Shown: positions 17,480 to 26,322, counted from the stretch's first letter. The stretch is 64,000 nucleotides of DNA from a virus (IMGVR_UViG_3300033144_005375:18296-82295), one strand, 5' to 3'. The notes: generated by a model from the sequence alone, not told the origin. A program made the numbers and translations.

Positions 17480-19168
17480 TTATCGGCGTTGCGCGATGAA
17501 CTGAGGACGGAACACGACGGTTGGAGTCGTCGTGGCTCCGTCGGCACCTTGCAAGGTGCCGATGGTGAAAATCGTATTGCCCGAAGTGGTGGGCGGGGTG
17601 GGGGTTGCGAATCCTGAAATTGCTGAGATAAAAACGAGGCTTCCGTTCAACGCTCCTGCGGGAGCGGCGCTGAATCTCACAACCGGGCAAGTGCCTGATT
17701 TGGTGACAACCTCTACAGAGGCACCTAGAAGAACGGTCTCGTTTGCGACGCCAATCACCTCCCAATTAGCCCCGGCAATAGAGGAATCCGCGCGGATGGC
17801 ATCTCCTGCGGCGTCGAGAGCCACCAGATCCCCTATTGTGAGGGCTTCTCCGGCAGTAAAGGTCTTGACCTCCAGATTGCCGAGCGCGTTATCGAGGCCC
17901 GCCAGGTGCGCCGTCAGTTCTTCAACACTCGTGACTTCCGGGGGAGTGGTGTCTCGCGTGTAATTCGTCGGGATATACGTGATGTCGAGGATGTCCCCGT
18001 CAATCTCGTCCGTTCCATTGTGAACATGTGTGGGGGCATGAGGCGCAGGGATCGGATTGCCGAAACTCAGGATCCCAAAACTGTCCGTGATGATGGCTTG
18101 CCCCGCGGTGCCGTCCGCATTCGGCCAAGTCAGCCCATCAATGATCACATTGTCACCAACGCCGGCTCCTGGATCGAGCACCAGATCGGTAACACCGATG
18201 ATGCTGTCCCCAGTGGACACGCTAATGTTAGTGCCTCCTGTGACGTTCCCTAGTATGAGCGTCTGAGCCAGAGTCTCTCCGCCACCACCACCACCAGGGA
18301 TGGTGATGTCCACGGCACCAGCACCCGCCGTGCTTGCGGTGACTCCAGCGCCAATGAAATCGAACGACGTGACCGCAGCATCGACAAGGACACCTTCGTC
18401 GAACACCGCAACCGAACCGCCCCCACCACCTCCAGCGTTGGGGAAGAACTGGCCGCCGATGTAACCGAAGACGTTGGTCCCGAAACCCCCAACATCCCCT
18501 GTCGAGTTGAACTGGGAAACGACCCGACCTTCGGTGAGGCACAGATTGATCCCCGTGAGCGTAACCAAAGGGAGAGGAGCTCCCGTTGGGAGGGGAACTT
18601 CAATGAGGTAAGAGCCCGGATCAGCACCACTCAAACCGTCCCCTGGAATGGCTGCCGAGATGACGTACTCGCCGTCGAACTCCCGATACGCAGCCGGCAC
18701 CCCTGGGGCCGAGAACCCAGTGATGGTGACGGGCTCGCCGACCATGAACCCGATCGAGTCAAGGAGGGTGGGGATCACGTTGTCGGGAATGACGAACCGA
18801 AGCGTCTCCGCCCCTCGTTCGACATTGAGAACCGCAGGCCGGAGGGCTTGCCCCGTTCCTGCTGGGCCGCCACAATTCCCTTTGTCACGAAACTGGAGGA
18901 TGATCTCCGTCGTGATCAGCCCCTGCTTTGTGAAAATGCAGATGTCCCCTTCGTGCCAGGACACGAAAGTGCGCGTGGACATGGGGATGTCCACCGGTGG
19001 CAACGTCGTACCGGCGCCAAACGGAATTGGAACCGCTCGAGTACGATTCTTCTGAATCGTGATCTCGTCGAGATCGTAAAGAGTCACCGACGCCGGATTA
19101 GGGCGCCCGTCGGCGTAGACCCCTGTGTGGGTACACCGGACGATCAGAACGGCGACAATGTTGCTCAT
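17480..19168 (-). CDS. Virion fibre protein with shared C-terminal domain
   Basis: The 562-residue protein has a distinct N-terminal domain (about 1-230, starting MSNIVAVLIVRCTHTG), a poly-Gly linker (NAGGGGGGSVAVF), a second poly-Gly linker (PGGGGGG) and a C-terminal domain (about 430-562) matching that of the 960-residue neighbour: FTAGEALTIGDLV, then GTLQGADGATTTP, then FRPQFIAQRR. The linkers mark domain boundaries. The N-terminus may dock to the tail. It is the first gene in the adhesin block; a CGGTTTTCG motif (19222-19230) lies about 54 bases before its ATG. Confidence 0.55.
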   Translation of the reverse strand: MSNIVAVLIVRCTHTGVYADGRPNPASVTLYDLDEITIQKNRTRAVPIPFGAGTTLPPVDIPMSTRTFVSWHEGDICIFTKQGLITTEIILQFRDKGNCGGPAGTGQALRPAVLNVERGAETLRFVIPDNVIPTLLDSIGFMVGEPVTITGFSAPGVPAAYREFDGEYVISAAIPGDGLSGADPGSYLIEVPLPTGAPLPLVTLTGINLCLTEGRVVSQFNSTGDVGGFGTNVFGYIGGQFFPNAGGGGGGSVAVFDEGVLVDAAVTSFDFIGAGVTASTAGAGAVDITIPGGGGGGETLAQTLILGNVTGGTNISVSTGDSIIGVTDLVLDPGAGVGDNVIIDGLTWPNADGTAGQAIITDSFGILSFGNPIPAPHAPTHVHNGTDEIDGDILDITYIPTNYTRDTTPPEVTSVEELTAHLAGLDNALGNLEVKTFTAGEALTIGDLVALDAAGDAIRADSSIAGANWEVIGVANETVLLGASVEVVTKSGTCPVVRFSAAPAGALNGSLVFISAISGFATPTPPTTSGNTIFTIGTLQGADGATTTPTVVFRPQFIAQRR

Positions 19169-19221
19169 GAGAGGGTCCGAAGGCGGGATACACGAATCCC
19201 TACCTACGCCCTGCTATCGAG

Positions 19222-19230
19222 CGAAAACCG
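19222..19230 (-). promoter_or_regulatory. Recurrent CGGTTTTCG intergenic motif
   Basis: On the minus strand this site reads CGGTTTTCG. Closely related sites (GGTTTTC core) occur at 3285-3293, 29730-29738, 31389-31397 and 42164-42172, each 20-60 bases before the start codon of a virion-type gene or of the large paralogue operon. The repeated placement suggests a late promoter element or binding site for a phage regulator. No consistent -35/-10 pair is seen with it. Confidence 0.35.
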
Positions 19231-19234
19231 AGCA

Positions 19235-19252
19235 AAACGGCCCTTGCGGGCC
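19235..19252 (-). terminator. Rho-independent terminator of the homing endonuclease gene
   Basis: In minus-strand RNA a GGCCC stem, a GCAA tetraloop (GNRA type) and a GGGCC stem (19239-19252) are followed by G then UUUU. It lies about 20 bases after the stop of the homing endonuclease gene and would end that transcript before the adhesin operon. Confidence 0.65.
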
Positions 19253-19271
19253 AGGCGCATTCTAGAGCGAC

Positions 19272-20954
19272 TTACGTCAAGAATTCAGCCAACCGTGTTT
19301 TCACGTTCCCAGGAACGGTCTTGACCTCGGATTCCCAGATCACCAGGCACTCGAGCCCAACCTCAGCGTACGCCTCGATGAGTTCTTGCTCGTGCTCCTC
19401 GGGCCACATATCGGTGAACTTTTCACTATGCCAGTAGTCCCCGTTGACTTCCACTACCTTGCGGAGATCGCGAAAAGGGTGATCAGGGACCGGTCCGCGC
19501 AGCACAAAATCAGGGTTCTTGTGTCGCCCTAGCCGCGGGAGCCATCGCCAAAACCTCCGATCTCCCGTGTACATGAGCCGAGGTTCGAGCTCTTGGACTA
19601 AGCGTTCCGGAACGTTTGGGCCTCGTTGATTGGCCTGGGCATGCAACATCAGTCGAGCGTATTCCCGATCCTGCATCGGGTGCGTCATCCCGTAACGCTC
19701 AACCAGGTCCTCAACCGTCTCGGCGTCCTCGTCGTACGTGGGGAATTCGTGGCCTACTTTGGAAAAGCACTCCCGCAGGATCTTCTCCTTCACCCGCGGC
19801 CATGCAAACGGGTTGTCGTCTCCCCGAAGAACCGGACGCTTGCCTACCAACGCTTCTTGAATCTGGACATAGAGCCGAGATCCCCGCGAGAAGATCTCGG
19901 GATCTCCATATCGTTCAGTGTTTGTCCGACCAGTCTTCCCTCGTGTTTCTTTGTCTTGCTGGGGGTTCTCAACTCCCCACCGGTCCAACATCGTACGCAT
20001 TCGACGAAACCGCGCCACGGCACCAAAATCACGCACCATCCACGCGATACATATCTGCCGGTGACGCTTCATCTGCGTGAGACTTGTACTCTCGTGGCCG
20101 CACAGGCACAGCTCAGGGACCTCTGTGTTAGGCCACCCCTCACAAATCGCCTTGTGGCGACTCGTGACCTTCGTGAAAGCCTCGTCGCAGTGAGGGCAAA
20201 TCTCGTAACTCCCAGAAGCAATCAGGGCTTCTCGATGACGCCGCTCACGCTCGCCACGTTTCCGCGACAACTCCAGAAACCATGCAGGAGCCCGTAAGAA
20301 AGACCGCGCCCCGTGGCGCTCCAAGGTGGTCTGCTCGGTACGTGCCCGAATCTCAGGTACCTGCTGGGGATTCTCGGCGCCGTGCCGCTCCTTCATGGTG
20401 CGCCGGATCTTGGTTTTGATCGGTTCAGAGGCGAAGACGTTCTCGGCCCCGTACCGCTCGAGGTTCGTCTTGGCTCGGCGCCGCTTCACCGCCTTCGCCT
20501 GAAGATGGTGATCGACGCCGTACTTCTTCTGCGCGGCCTGACGGGTCTTCTCTTTAACCTCGTCACTTTGACCGACGTTATCGACGCCGTACTTCTTCTG
20601 CGTCGTCTTCTTACGCTTGGCGCCTGACGACCGAGCAACGACAGGAGCCCTGGGGAACTGAGCTTCGTACTCTTTCCGTTTCATGCCCTCGTGGGCCCGT
20701 TTGAGATGATCACTCAGACGTTTCACACGAATTTGTGTGCCCTCAGCCGCACAGAGAAGGCACCCGACGTAGTCCTCGTTCTCGACCTTCTCAGAAGCCC
20801 ACAGGCCGCGCTGAAAGTGCCTGTCGAAGTTGAACTCCGACGGAGACACCCCAATCACCTCGTCCCATTTGGAGCAGCCGTTCGTGTGCTTCGGGATAGC
20901 CTTGGAAGACGAAAGGACTTTCTGACAAGCGGGGCAGCACACTACCGAAAGCAA
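19272..20954 (-). CDS. EDxHD (Vsr-like) homing endonuclease
   Basis: The 560-residue protein has N-terminal zinc-finger-like segments (CCPACQKVLSSSK, CLLCAAEG), then a repeated DNA-reading motif of the form KKYGVDNVGQS (KKYGVDHHLQ, ERYGAENVF, ERHGAENPQQ and later RWGVENPQQ), and a C-terminal nuclease domain with NPDFVL and VVEVNGDYWHSEKF. That end matches the Vsr-like EDxHD fold of the I-Bth0305I group of homing endonucleases. It nicks or cuts DNA to spread its own gene. It is free-standing, has its own terminator and interrupts a virion gene run, as mobile genes of this kind do. The catalytic Asp and His are present. Confidence 0.75.
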   Translation of the reverse strand: MLSVVCCPACQKVLSSSKAIPKHTNGCSKWDEVIGVSPSEFNFDRHFQRGLWASEKVENEDYVGCLLCAAEGTQIRVKRLSDHLKRAHEGMKRKEYEAQFPRAPVVARSSGAKRKKTTQKKYGVDNVGQSDEVKEKTRQAAQKKYGVDHHLQAKAVKRRRAKTNLERYGAENVFASEPIKTKIRRTMKERHGAENPQQVPEIRARTEQTTLERHGARSFLRAPAWFLELSRKRGERERRHREALIASGSYEICPHCDEAFTKVTSRHKAICEGWPNTEVPELCLCGHESTSLTQMKRHRQICIAWMVRDFGAVARFRRMRTMLDRWGVENPQQDKETRGKTGRTNTERYGDPEIFSRGSRLYVQIQEALVGKRPVLRGDDNPFAWPRVKEKILRECFSKVGHEFPTYDEDAETVEDLVERYGMTHPMQDREYARLMLHAQANQRGPNVPERLVQELEPRLMYTGDRRFWRWLPRLGRHKNPDFVLRGPVPDHPFRDLRKVVEVNGDYWHSEKFTDMWPEEHEQELIEAYAEVGLECLVIWESEVKTVPGNVKTRLAEFLT

Positions 20955-20992
20955 ATCTAGCTTGCTTCTAAGTTGTTGAAATCATTGAGTTT

Positions 20993-21901
20993 TTACACAA
21001 ACGAGCGGGGCGATAAAATTCCCCGGCCGACCTGGGGACCGAAGGCAGATCGCACACCGAAGCCAAACTTCGGCTGCTGCAACCCACGAATGAATTTCAC
21101 GGTACGCGCCTTGGCCTCTGTGGCCTTGTCGAGCTGCCCCTCAGCGTTCTGCTTCAAACTCTCGTACTTGCTAGACTTCTCGATGCTGAGGCTGATCCCG
21201 CCAATGCTGTAGTCAAACTCGTCGTGCACCCAATTGATGCTGAGCGCGAACAGGGCATGGACGGCAGCACCCCACAGGATGAACGTGCGCCACACCGGCT
21301 TGCGGGCGCACAGATCGTTCAGGGTGCGGATACCCTCCGTCTCCGGCGGCATCGCGTTGAACCAGTCCAGGGCCATCTCGAGGTAGCACAGAAGCTCGTG
21401 GTCCTCCCAGACGTACCCGAAAACCCGGTTGTACTTCTTGATGACCCCCTCCTGCGTAGGAGGGCGGAAATGGTAGTTCCGGTCGGGGTTATTGTCCCGA
21501 AGCATGATCCGGAGTTTTTCGATCAAATCCTTCTCGCACTTCGACAAAAGTCGCTGCCCCAAGGTGCTGGTCGCAGGGTCGATGACCCCAAACTCCTGCA
21601 CGACCTCTTGGACCTCATCCATCAAGGACTTGCGGAACGACCAACGGATTCGGTAGTCGCCCGCAGTGACCCCAGGAGGCACCATGATGGCCGCGTAGTA
21701 CTCGCCCACCGCAGGGTTCTGAGGAGCCCTCTCGGCCGGTCCTACGAGCACCTCGATGCCTGGTGGGCCCTGGCTCTGATCCACGTAGTACAGCGCGTAG
21801 TTGATTTCGGCCGCGTTGCAAGGGACGCCGAGTTCGTCCACCAGGAAGATCTTGAGATCGTTCCTACCGAGTTCTTGCCCAACAGTGAAGCATACGGCCA
21901 C
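20993..21901 (-). CDS. Virion-type protein with C-terminal helical module
   Basis: The 302-residue protein starts MAVCFTVGQELGRNDLK. The first 110 residues form a beta domain (YALYYVDQSQGPPG, YYAAIMVPPGVTAGDYRIRW) and the rest is helical. The segment CYLEMALDWFNA, then WGAAVHALFALSINWVHDEFD, then a Lys/Glu-rich helix, is clearly similar to the secreted-type protein at 54604. In virions this architecture suggests a neck or capsid-vertex component, but no named family is recognised. It is 38 bases from the homing endonuclease gene, so its 3' flank may be the insertion side of that gene. Confidence 0.55.
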   Translation of the reverse strand: MAVCFTVGQELGRNDLKIFLVDELGVPCNAAEINYALYYVDQSQGPPGIEVLVGPAERAPQNPAVGEYYAAIMVPPGVTAGDYRIRWSFRKSLMDEVQEVVQEFGVIDPATSTLGQRLLSKCEKDLIEKLRIMLRDNNPDRNYHFRPPTQEGVIKKYNRVFGYVWEDHELLCYLEMALDWFNAMPPETEGIRTLNDLCARKPVWRTFILWGAAVHALFALSINWVHDEFDYSIGGISLSIEKSSKYESLKQNAEGQLDKATEAKARTVKFIRGLQQPKFGFGVRSAFGPQVGRGILSPRSFV

Positions 21902-21904
21902 GGC

Positions 21905-22420
21905 CTACAACCTTATGTCGCCGAGCTCGAAAGTGTCGGCCACCGAGATCGGCAATTCTTCGCCACTCGAGGTGTCTTTCACTTCAATTTCGACCCCTTT
22001 CCCGGTTTCGGTTTTCACGTTGACTTCGGATTCGACCTCGATCTTGACCTTCATCTCGTGAGGTGCGGCCGGAGGGCCGTCGTCGAGGAGGTTCTTGCTC
22101 TTGGTCACCCACTCGTCCATGACGTGCAGGAGGTCGTCCAGGAACTGCTCGTCCGATTGGTCGATCGATTTGTACTGAATGAGCCGCGTGTAGATCTCGG
22201 TCTTCCCTTTGAAGGCCGCCTCGATCCCTTCTTTGGTGGTCTTCCCGAGGTCGTCGATCACACCCACGCTTGTCACAGCCGCATCAAGCTGGGGGAGAAC
22301 TTCTTGCTCGATCGCCTTGCGCGCCAAAGGTGACACGGCCAGAAGCGCCGTCTTCTCCCGTTCGGAGGCGACGTGCTGCTGGACCGAATCGTCCCCTTGG
22401 ATGAACTGCTCAAGGCGCAT
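21905..22420 (-). CDS. Hypothetical helical protein with charged tail
   Basis: The 171-residue product is helical over residues 1-115 (start MRLEQFIQGDDSVQQHV) and ends in an alternating Lys/Glu/Val segment (KVKIEVESEVNVKTETGKG) that is probably a beta hairpin. It lies three bases before the gene at 20993. No family is recognised. Confidence 0.5.
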   Translation of the reverse strand: MRLEQFIQGDDSVQQHVASEREKTALLAVSPLARKAIEQEVLPQLDAAVTSVGVIDDLGKTTKEGIEAAFKGKTEIYTRLIQYKSIDQSDEQFLDDLLHVMDEWVTKSKNLLDDGPPAAPHEMKVKIEVESEVNVKTETGKGVEIEVKDTSSGEELPISVADTFELGDIRL

Positions 22421-22426
22421 TGAAAA

Positions 22427-22675
22427 TCACTTGTCCTCGTGAGTCAGGGCCTTCATGACCTTGATCTCGTCAGCGTACGTGAGAGCCGAGACCTTGCTGG
22501 TGCGGTTGTAATACTGATCCCGAAGGTCACGCATGGACGCGCTGTCCGCTTCCCCAAAAAGGAAGTAGACACGTCCCCCATCTCGTTGCGTGCCAGTCAG
22601 TTTCACTCCTGCGACCTTGAGGTATGCGCCGTAATACAGGTCCGAAGTCCTGTAGCCGGTCTTTTCGTCTGTCAT
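22427..22675 (-). CDS. DUF5659-like small protein
   Basis: The 82-residue protein reads YRTSDLYYGAYLKVAGVKL, then GGRVYFLFGEADSASMRDLRDQYYN, then a final helix. The order (RTSDLYxAAYL, a strand ending in F.F, then L..L...YYN) matches the DUF5659 family of short phage and bacterial proteins of unknown function. It precedes a helical gene by six bases. Confidence 0.55.
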   Translation of the reverse strand: MTDEKTGYRTSDLYYGAYLKVAGVKLTGTQRDGGRVYFLFGEADSASMRDLRDQYYNRTSKVSALTYADEIKVMKALTHEDK

Positions 22676-22747
22676 TTTCCATCTCCGTTCGTATGTTTGG
22701 TTATTTGACCGTCCCAGAAAGGGAGGAAGACGTAGGCCGATGACGAC

Positions 22748-23440
22748 CTACGGGAAGACCGTGCCGGTTTCGTCGTAGACCCCGACAGCCGACCCCGTGG
22801 TGGGGACGCCGAGCACGTTGTCGTACGTGAAATTCGCGGACTTGAGCAGCGAGATATTGCCGTTCAAGTTCGAGACCTTGAACCGACCAATGTCGTAGAG
22901 CGGCGTGTAGGTGCCTTGCACGAAAGCGCCAGCGCCTCCGTCAAAATCACCAGCGCCGTCAGAGATCGCCGCACCCGCCGGAATCACGTACTGATTGCCC
23001 GCCAAGACGCTCAAAAGCTCGCTCAGAACACCCGTCGAGCCTCCACCGGTCAAAGAGGTGCCGCCCACAACAGCCGCCAGGACGACATTCACAGCCGCGA
23101 GATCCAGAATGGTGCCCGCCTGTGCGATCACCACGAGCGCCGCCGCAGCAGTGTCAGCTTCGGTACCGCTGAACACGGCAGAAGTCGCAACACCAGTCGT
23201 GTCGATGTTGCCAATCAGATAGGCCGCGACACCTGTCAGATCGACGGCCGCAACGAGCGGAGGACCGGCCGTAACACCAGCCGCGATCAAAGGCTGCGGG
23301 ATGTTGTGGATGTACCCCGTCTGGCCAGGACCAGGCGTGTAGATCTGGTTCCGGCTCGAGGTGTTCGGCCAAAGGTCGACCACCTGGAGAGTCCCAGAGG
23401 GAATGTCAGTCCGACGCATGATGAGAAACATTTGGGCCAT
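22748..23440 (-). CDS. Tandem virion paralogue 1 of 4
   Basis: This 230-residue protein is the first of four adjacent relatives by coordinate. It starts MAQMFLIMRRTDIPSGTLQVVDLWPNTSSRNQ, which aligns with IIMKRSDIPGATLQVLDLDPNTSLRNL of its neighbours. The conserved N-terminal strand set is followed by a variable Ala/Gly/Thr-rich middle and a C-terminal GVYDETGTVFP. The family is not known to me; abundance of small hydrophobic residues, tandem copies and position suggest a capsid, decoration or tail-surface protein. Confidence 0.55.
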   Translation of the reverse strand: MAQMFLIMRRTDIPSGTLQVVDLWPNTSSRNQIYTPGPGQTGYIHNIPQPLIAAGVTAGPPLVAAVDLTGVAAYLIGNIDTTGVATSAVFSGTEADTAAAALVVIAQAGTILDLAAVNVVLAAVVGGTSLTGGGSTGVLSELLSVLAGNQYVIPAGAAISDGAGDFDGGAGAFVQGTYTPLYDIGRFKVSNLNGNISLLKSANFTYDNVLGVPTTGSAVGVYDETGTVFP

Positions 23441-23460
23441 TGTCTTGTCTCCTTGGGTTT

Positions 23461-24510
23461 TTACGGGGTGAAAAAGGTTCCGTCGTCGTTGTAAACGACT
23501 ACAGCTTCGCCATTGGGGTTTCCGGCTACACCCCCGTAGACGAAACCATTGTCAGTGAACCCGAGAAGTTCACCTTGTGCGAAAGAAAGAGGGAGCCCGT
23601 CATTGAGGAACAGAGCTCGTAGGGTGCCAACGATGAAACCAGGACCCCCTGCCGTGCCGACCGGAGGTTGCACATCGAAAGTCGTGCCATCCGAATCGAT
23701 CTGGGTGTTGTTGGGGACGAAGTACTGACGCCCCGCAAGGATGTCGAGAACGTCATCGAGCTGCACTGCCGTGATGGCACCCGTAGTCAACGCACCATTG
23801 ATCGCACCCAAAGTGAGAACACCAGCCGCTGAAGTCAGGTCACCAAAAGCGAGAAGCCCCAACACGTCCGACGCATTGGCGTTGGCCTCCACTGCCGTGA
23901 GGGAGTCCGCATCCGCACCACCAGCCATCGGCGTGGAAGTCAGGCTCGCGCTTGTCTGTGCAATCGCAATACTGTTGCCGGCGGTCCCCACAACGTTCGC
24001 CGTGATAGTCACAACGCCCGCAACAGGAACTGCCGTAACGAGCCCCGTCACGGTGCCTGGAGGCGTGCCGTTCAGAGGATCGTTGATGGCTGCAGCGATC
24101 TCCGTCGCAATAGCTGCGACGGAGCCACCGGAAGTGTCCCAGTCATTCGACCCCGGCGTACGTGGAACCGCAGCTCCAGTGTAAAGCTGACCATCCACCG
24201 TGAACGTGTCACCGGGCATCGCAGGGAACGCAATGGCGGTGATGTCACCAACCGCCGCCGCACCGCCCCCATCGTTGACGTTCGTGGCGAACCACCCCGC
24301 CAACCCACGCGCCTCCCGACGCATGATAATGGGTGTGCCGCCGCCTCCCGGCTGCATCACGACGACCGGGTCGTTCTGAACTGGGTCCACGTACTTCGTC
24401 TGGCCTACTGGCTCGAGCGTCAGGTTCCGCAACGAAGTGTTCGGGTCCATATCCAGAATCTGGAGAACCCCAGCCGGAACATCGCTCCGTTTCATGATGA
24501 TGTACGGCAT
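23461..24510 (-). CDS. Tandem virion paralogue 2 of 4
   Basis: The 349-residue member starts MPYIIMKRSDVPAGVLQILDMDPNTSLRN and ends VVVYNDDGTFFTP. It shares its whole layout with the 348-residue neighbour, including a fully identical stretch of about 35 residues encoded by an identical 107-base segment. Its middle insert (TVDGQLYTGAAVPRTPG ... IAAAINDP) resembles the small domains found in phage tail and baseplate proteins. Copies 2 and 3 are longer than copies 1 and 4 because of this insert. Confidence 0.55.
   Translation of the reverse strand: MPYIIMKRSDVPAGVLQILDMDPNTSLRNLTLEPVGQTKYVDPVQNDPVVVMQPGGGGTPIIMRREARGLAGWFATNVNDGGGAAAVGDITAIAFPAMPGDTFTVDGQLYTGAAVPRTPGSNDWDTSGGSVAAIATEIAAAINDPLNGTPPGTVTGLVTAVPVAGVVTITANVVGTAGNSIAIAQTSASLTSTPMAGGADADSLTAVEANANASDVLGLLAFGDLTSAAGVLTLGAINGALTTGAITAVQLDDVLDILAGRQYFVPNNTQIDSDGTTFDVQPPVGTAGGPGFIVGTLRALFLNDGLPLSFAQGELLGFTDNGFVYGGVAGNPNGEAVVVYNDDGTFFTP
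23792..23898. repeat. 107-base identical repeat, copy A
   Basis: This segment is identical, base for base as read, to 24851-24957 in the next paralogue, while flanking coding sequence has diverged. It encodes a stretch ending around SDVLGLLAFGDLTSAAG. Such a sharp island points to recent gene conversion or duplication between tandem genes, or to an assembly chimera. Confidence 0.8.
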
Positions 24511-24522
24511 TGTCAGGGCTCC

Positions 24523-25569
24523 TTACGGCGTGAAGATGGTTCCGTCGTCGTTGTAAACAGCCACCGCTTCCCCGTTGGGGGTCCCTGCGACGCCTCCGTA
24601 AACGAACCCGCTGTCGAGGAAACCCTCGAGCTCCCCAACGGCGACCGACAGAGTCAGGCCATCGTTCAGGAACAGCACTCGGTTGGTCGCATCGATGAAC
24701 CGAGGCCCCTCGGGCGTACCCACTGCGGGAGCGATCTCGTAGACACCAGCATCTTCGACCAGCGTATCCGCAGGAACGAAATACCGACGCCCAGCCAGGA
24801 TGTCGAGGATATCCGTGAGTTGCCCGGCGACGATGGCACCAGCCGTCAGTGCACCATTGATCGCACCCAAAGTGAGAACACCAGCCGCTGAAGTCAGGTC
24901 ACCAAAAGCGAGAAGCCCCAACACGTCCGACGCATTGGCGTTGGCCTCCACTGCCGTCATGCCGCCTGCGTTGACACCACCCGAGAGAGCGGCACCAGAC
25001 ACCGTGAGGTTGGCACCCGTCTCGGCCAGCGTGATGCCGTTGCCTGCCGCACCGTCTTGAACTGCGGTGAGATCACAGGCTCCAGAACCACCGAACACCG
25101 CCGTCACGTAAAGAGACAGACCGACAGGGATGTTATTGATAACACCGGTGAGGTTGGCAGCAGTTGCGTCCTCGGTACTTCCGATCTGCACCTCGAAAAT
25201 CGAAGCTGGTGCATCCCGAAACGTGAGAGTCACATTCGGGCCACCCACAGTAGAAGTTCCGACGGTGGCAGTGTCGCCGTCGATCGCATTGCCAGCCCCT
25301 ACCGTGATGTCACCACTGGCCGCAGTGCCGGCTACGTCAGGGACATTGGTGAAAAACCAGGCAGCAAGTCCTTGAACATCACGGAACACGGTGCGCTCCA
25401 TCCCTGTCGGGATATACGCGACGACCGTTTCGTTGACGACAGGATTGACGTACTTGGTCTGGCCTGGAACGTCCAAGGTCAGGTTCCGGAGGGACGTATT
25501 GGGGTCCAGGTCGAGGACTTGGAGAGTGGCTCCCGGGATGTCACTCCGCTTCATGATGATGTACGGCAT
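24523..25569 (-). CDS. Tandem virion paralogue 3 of 4
   Basis: The 348-residue member starts MPYIIMKRSDIPGATLQVLDLDPNTSLRN and ends AVYNDDGTIFTP. It differs from copy 2 mainly in the middle insert (NVTLTFRDAPASIFEVQIG, LTGVINNIPVG), whereas the region after it contains the identical island. The genes are separated by only 12 and 9 bases, so all four copies are likely expressed from one transcript and may assemble as a mixed structure. Confidence 0.55.
   Translation of the reverse strand: MPYIIMKRSDIPGATLQVLDLDPNTSLRNLTLDVPGQTKYVNPVVNETVVAYIPTGMERTVFRDVQGLAAWFFTNVPDVAGTAASGDITVGAGNAIDGDTATVGTSTVGGPNVTLTFRDAPASIFEVQIGSTEDATAANLTGVINNIPVGLSLYVTAVFGGSGACDLTAVQDGAAGNGITLAETGANLTVSGAALSGGVNAGGMTAVEANANASDVLGLLAFGDLTSAAGVLTLGAINGALTAGAIVAGQLTDILDILAGRRYFVPADTLVEDAGVYEIAPAVGTPEGPRFIDATNRVLFLNDGLTLSVAVGELEGFLDSGFVYGGVAGTPNGEAVAVYNDDGTIFTP
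24851..24957. repeat. 107-base identical repeat, copy B
   Basis: Second copy of the segment at 23792-23898, inside the third paralogue. Distance between copies is 1059 bases, close to one gene length, as expected for tandem gene duplication followed by local homogenisation. Confidence 0.8.
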
Positions 25570-25578
25570 CGTGTCTCC

Positions 25579-26244
25579 TTAGAGGACCGCACCATTGTCT
25601 GCGAGGATGGTGAGGGCCGGCCCGATCACTCCGTTATATTCGAAGTCCGCGCGTTTGTAGTTGAACAGGTCCCCCGCGCCGTTGGACACGTTGAAAGCAC
25701 CTGTCGCCAGGATGTTCTTGACGCCGGGCAGCGTCGCGAAGAAACCGTTCCGAACGGGGTTGAACACGTTGCCACCATCTTCAACCGTGCTGCCAGCCGG
25801 AAGTTGATACTTCGCTCCGGAAAGGATCGACAGCACTTCCGTCAAAACACCCGTCGAAGGACCGGCCGTGAAATCGGTACCGGCGGTGGCGCCTGCAGCA
25901 ATGAGTGCAGCATTCACGTCCGCCACCGTGATCGAAAGGCCGCCTTCCGCGCGACCGATGACCGCAACCGCCGCATCGTTGGCGTCCGTAGCAGTGATCG
26001 CCGTGCCCGACGAATCCTCGGTGTTATCGATAAAATAGGCCCCGAGACCGCACGAGTCGCGCAGAGTCAGGATCGGGCCTGCGCCCGTCGTGAGCACTGC
26101 GACCTCGGTCGGAATGTCGCGGACATACCCGCTCTGACCTGGAGGATCGAGCGTGTAGTTCCGCTGGGAGTCGTTTGGCTTAAGGTCATCGACCTGAAGC
26201 ACCCCATTCGGGATGTCGGTCCGGCGCATGATGATGTATGGCAT
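25579..26244 (-). CDS. Tandem virion paralogue 4 of 4
   Basis: The 221-residue member starts MPYIIMRRTDIPNGVLQVDDLKPNDSQRN and lacks the insert of copies 2 and 3. Its C-terminus differs from the others (YNGVIGPALTILADNGAVL). It is the first of the four in transcription order; the 78-base gap upstream contains a minus-strand TCTATAG (26294-26300) and CTCTATC (26311-26317) about 50-70 bases before the start. Confidence 0.55.
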   Translation of the reverse strand: MPYIIMRRTDIPNGVLQVDDLKPNDSQRNYTLDPPGQSGYVRDIPTEVAVLTTGAGPILTLRDSCGLGAYFIDNTEDSSGTAITATDANDAAVAVIGRAEGGLSITVADVNAALIAAGATAGTDFTAGPSTGVLTEVLSILSGAKYQLPAGSTVEDGGNVFNPVRNGFFATLPGVKNILATGAFNVSNGAGDLFNYKRADFEYNGVIGPALTILADNGAVL

Positions 26245-26322
26245 CGTGAAAATTCCTCCGGTACCCGGGTTGGGGGTCTCTCTATTGGAGAGGGCTATAG
26301 ACAGATAACCGATAGAGCGCTG

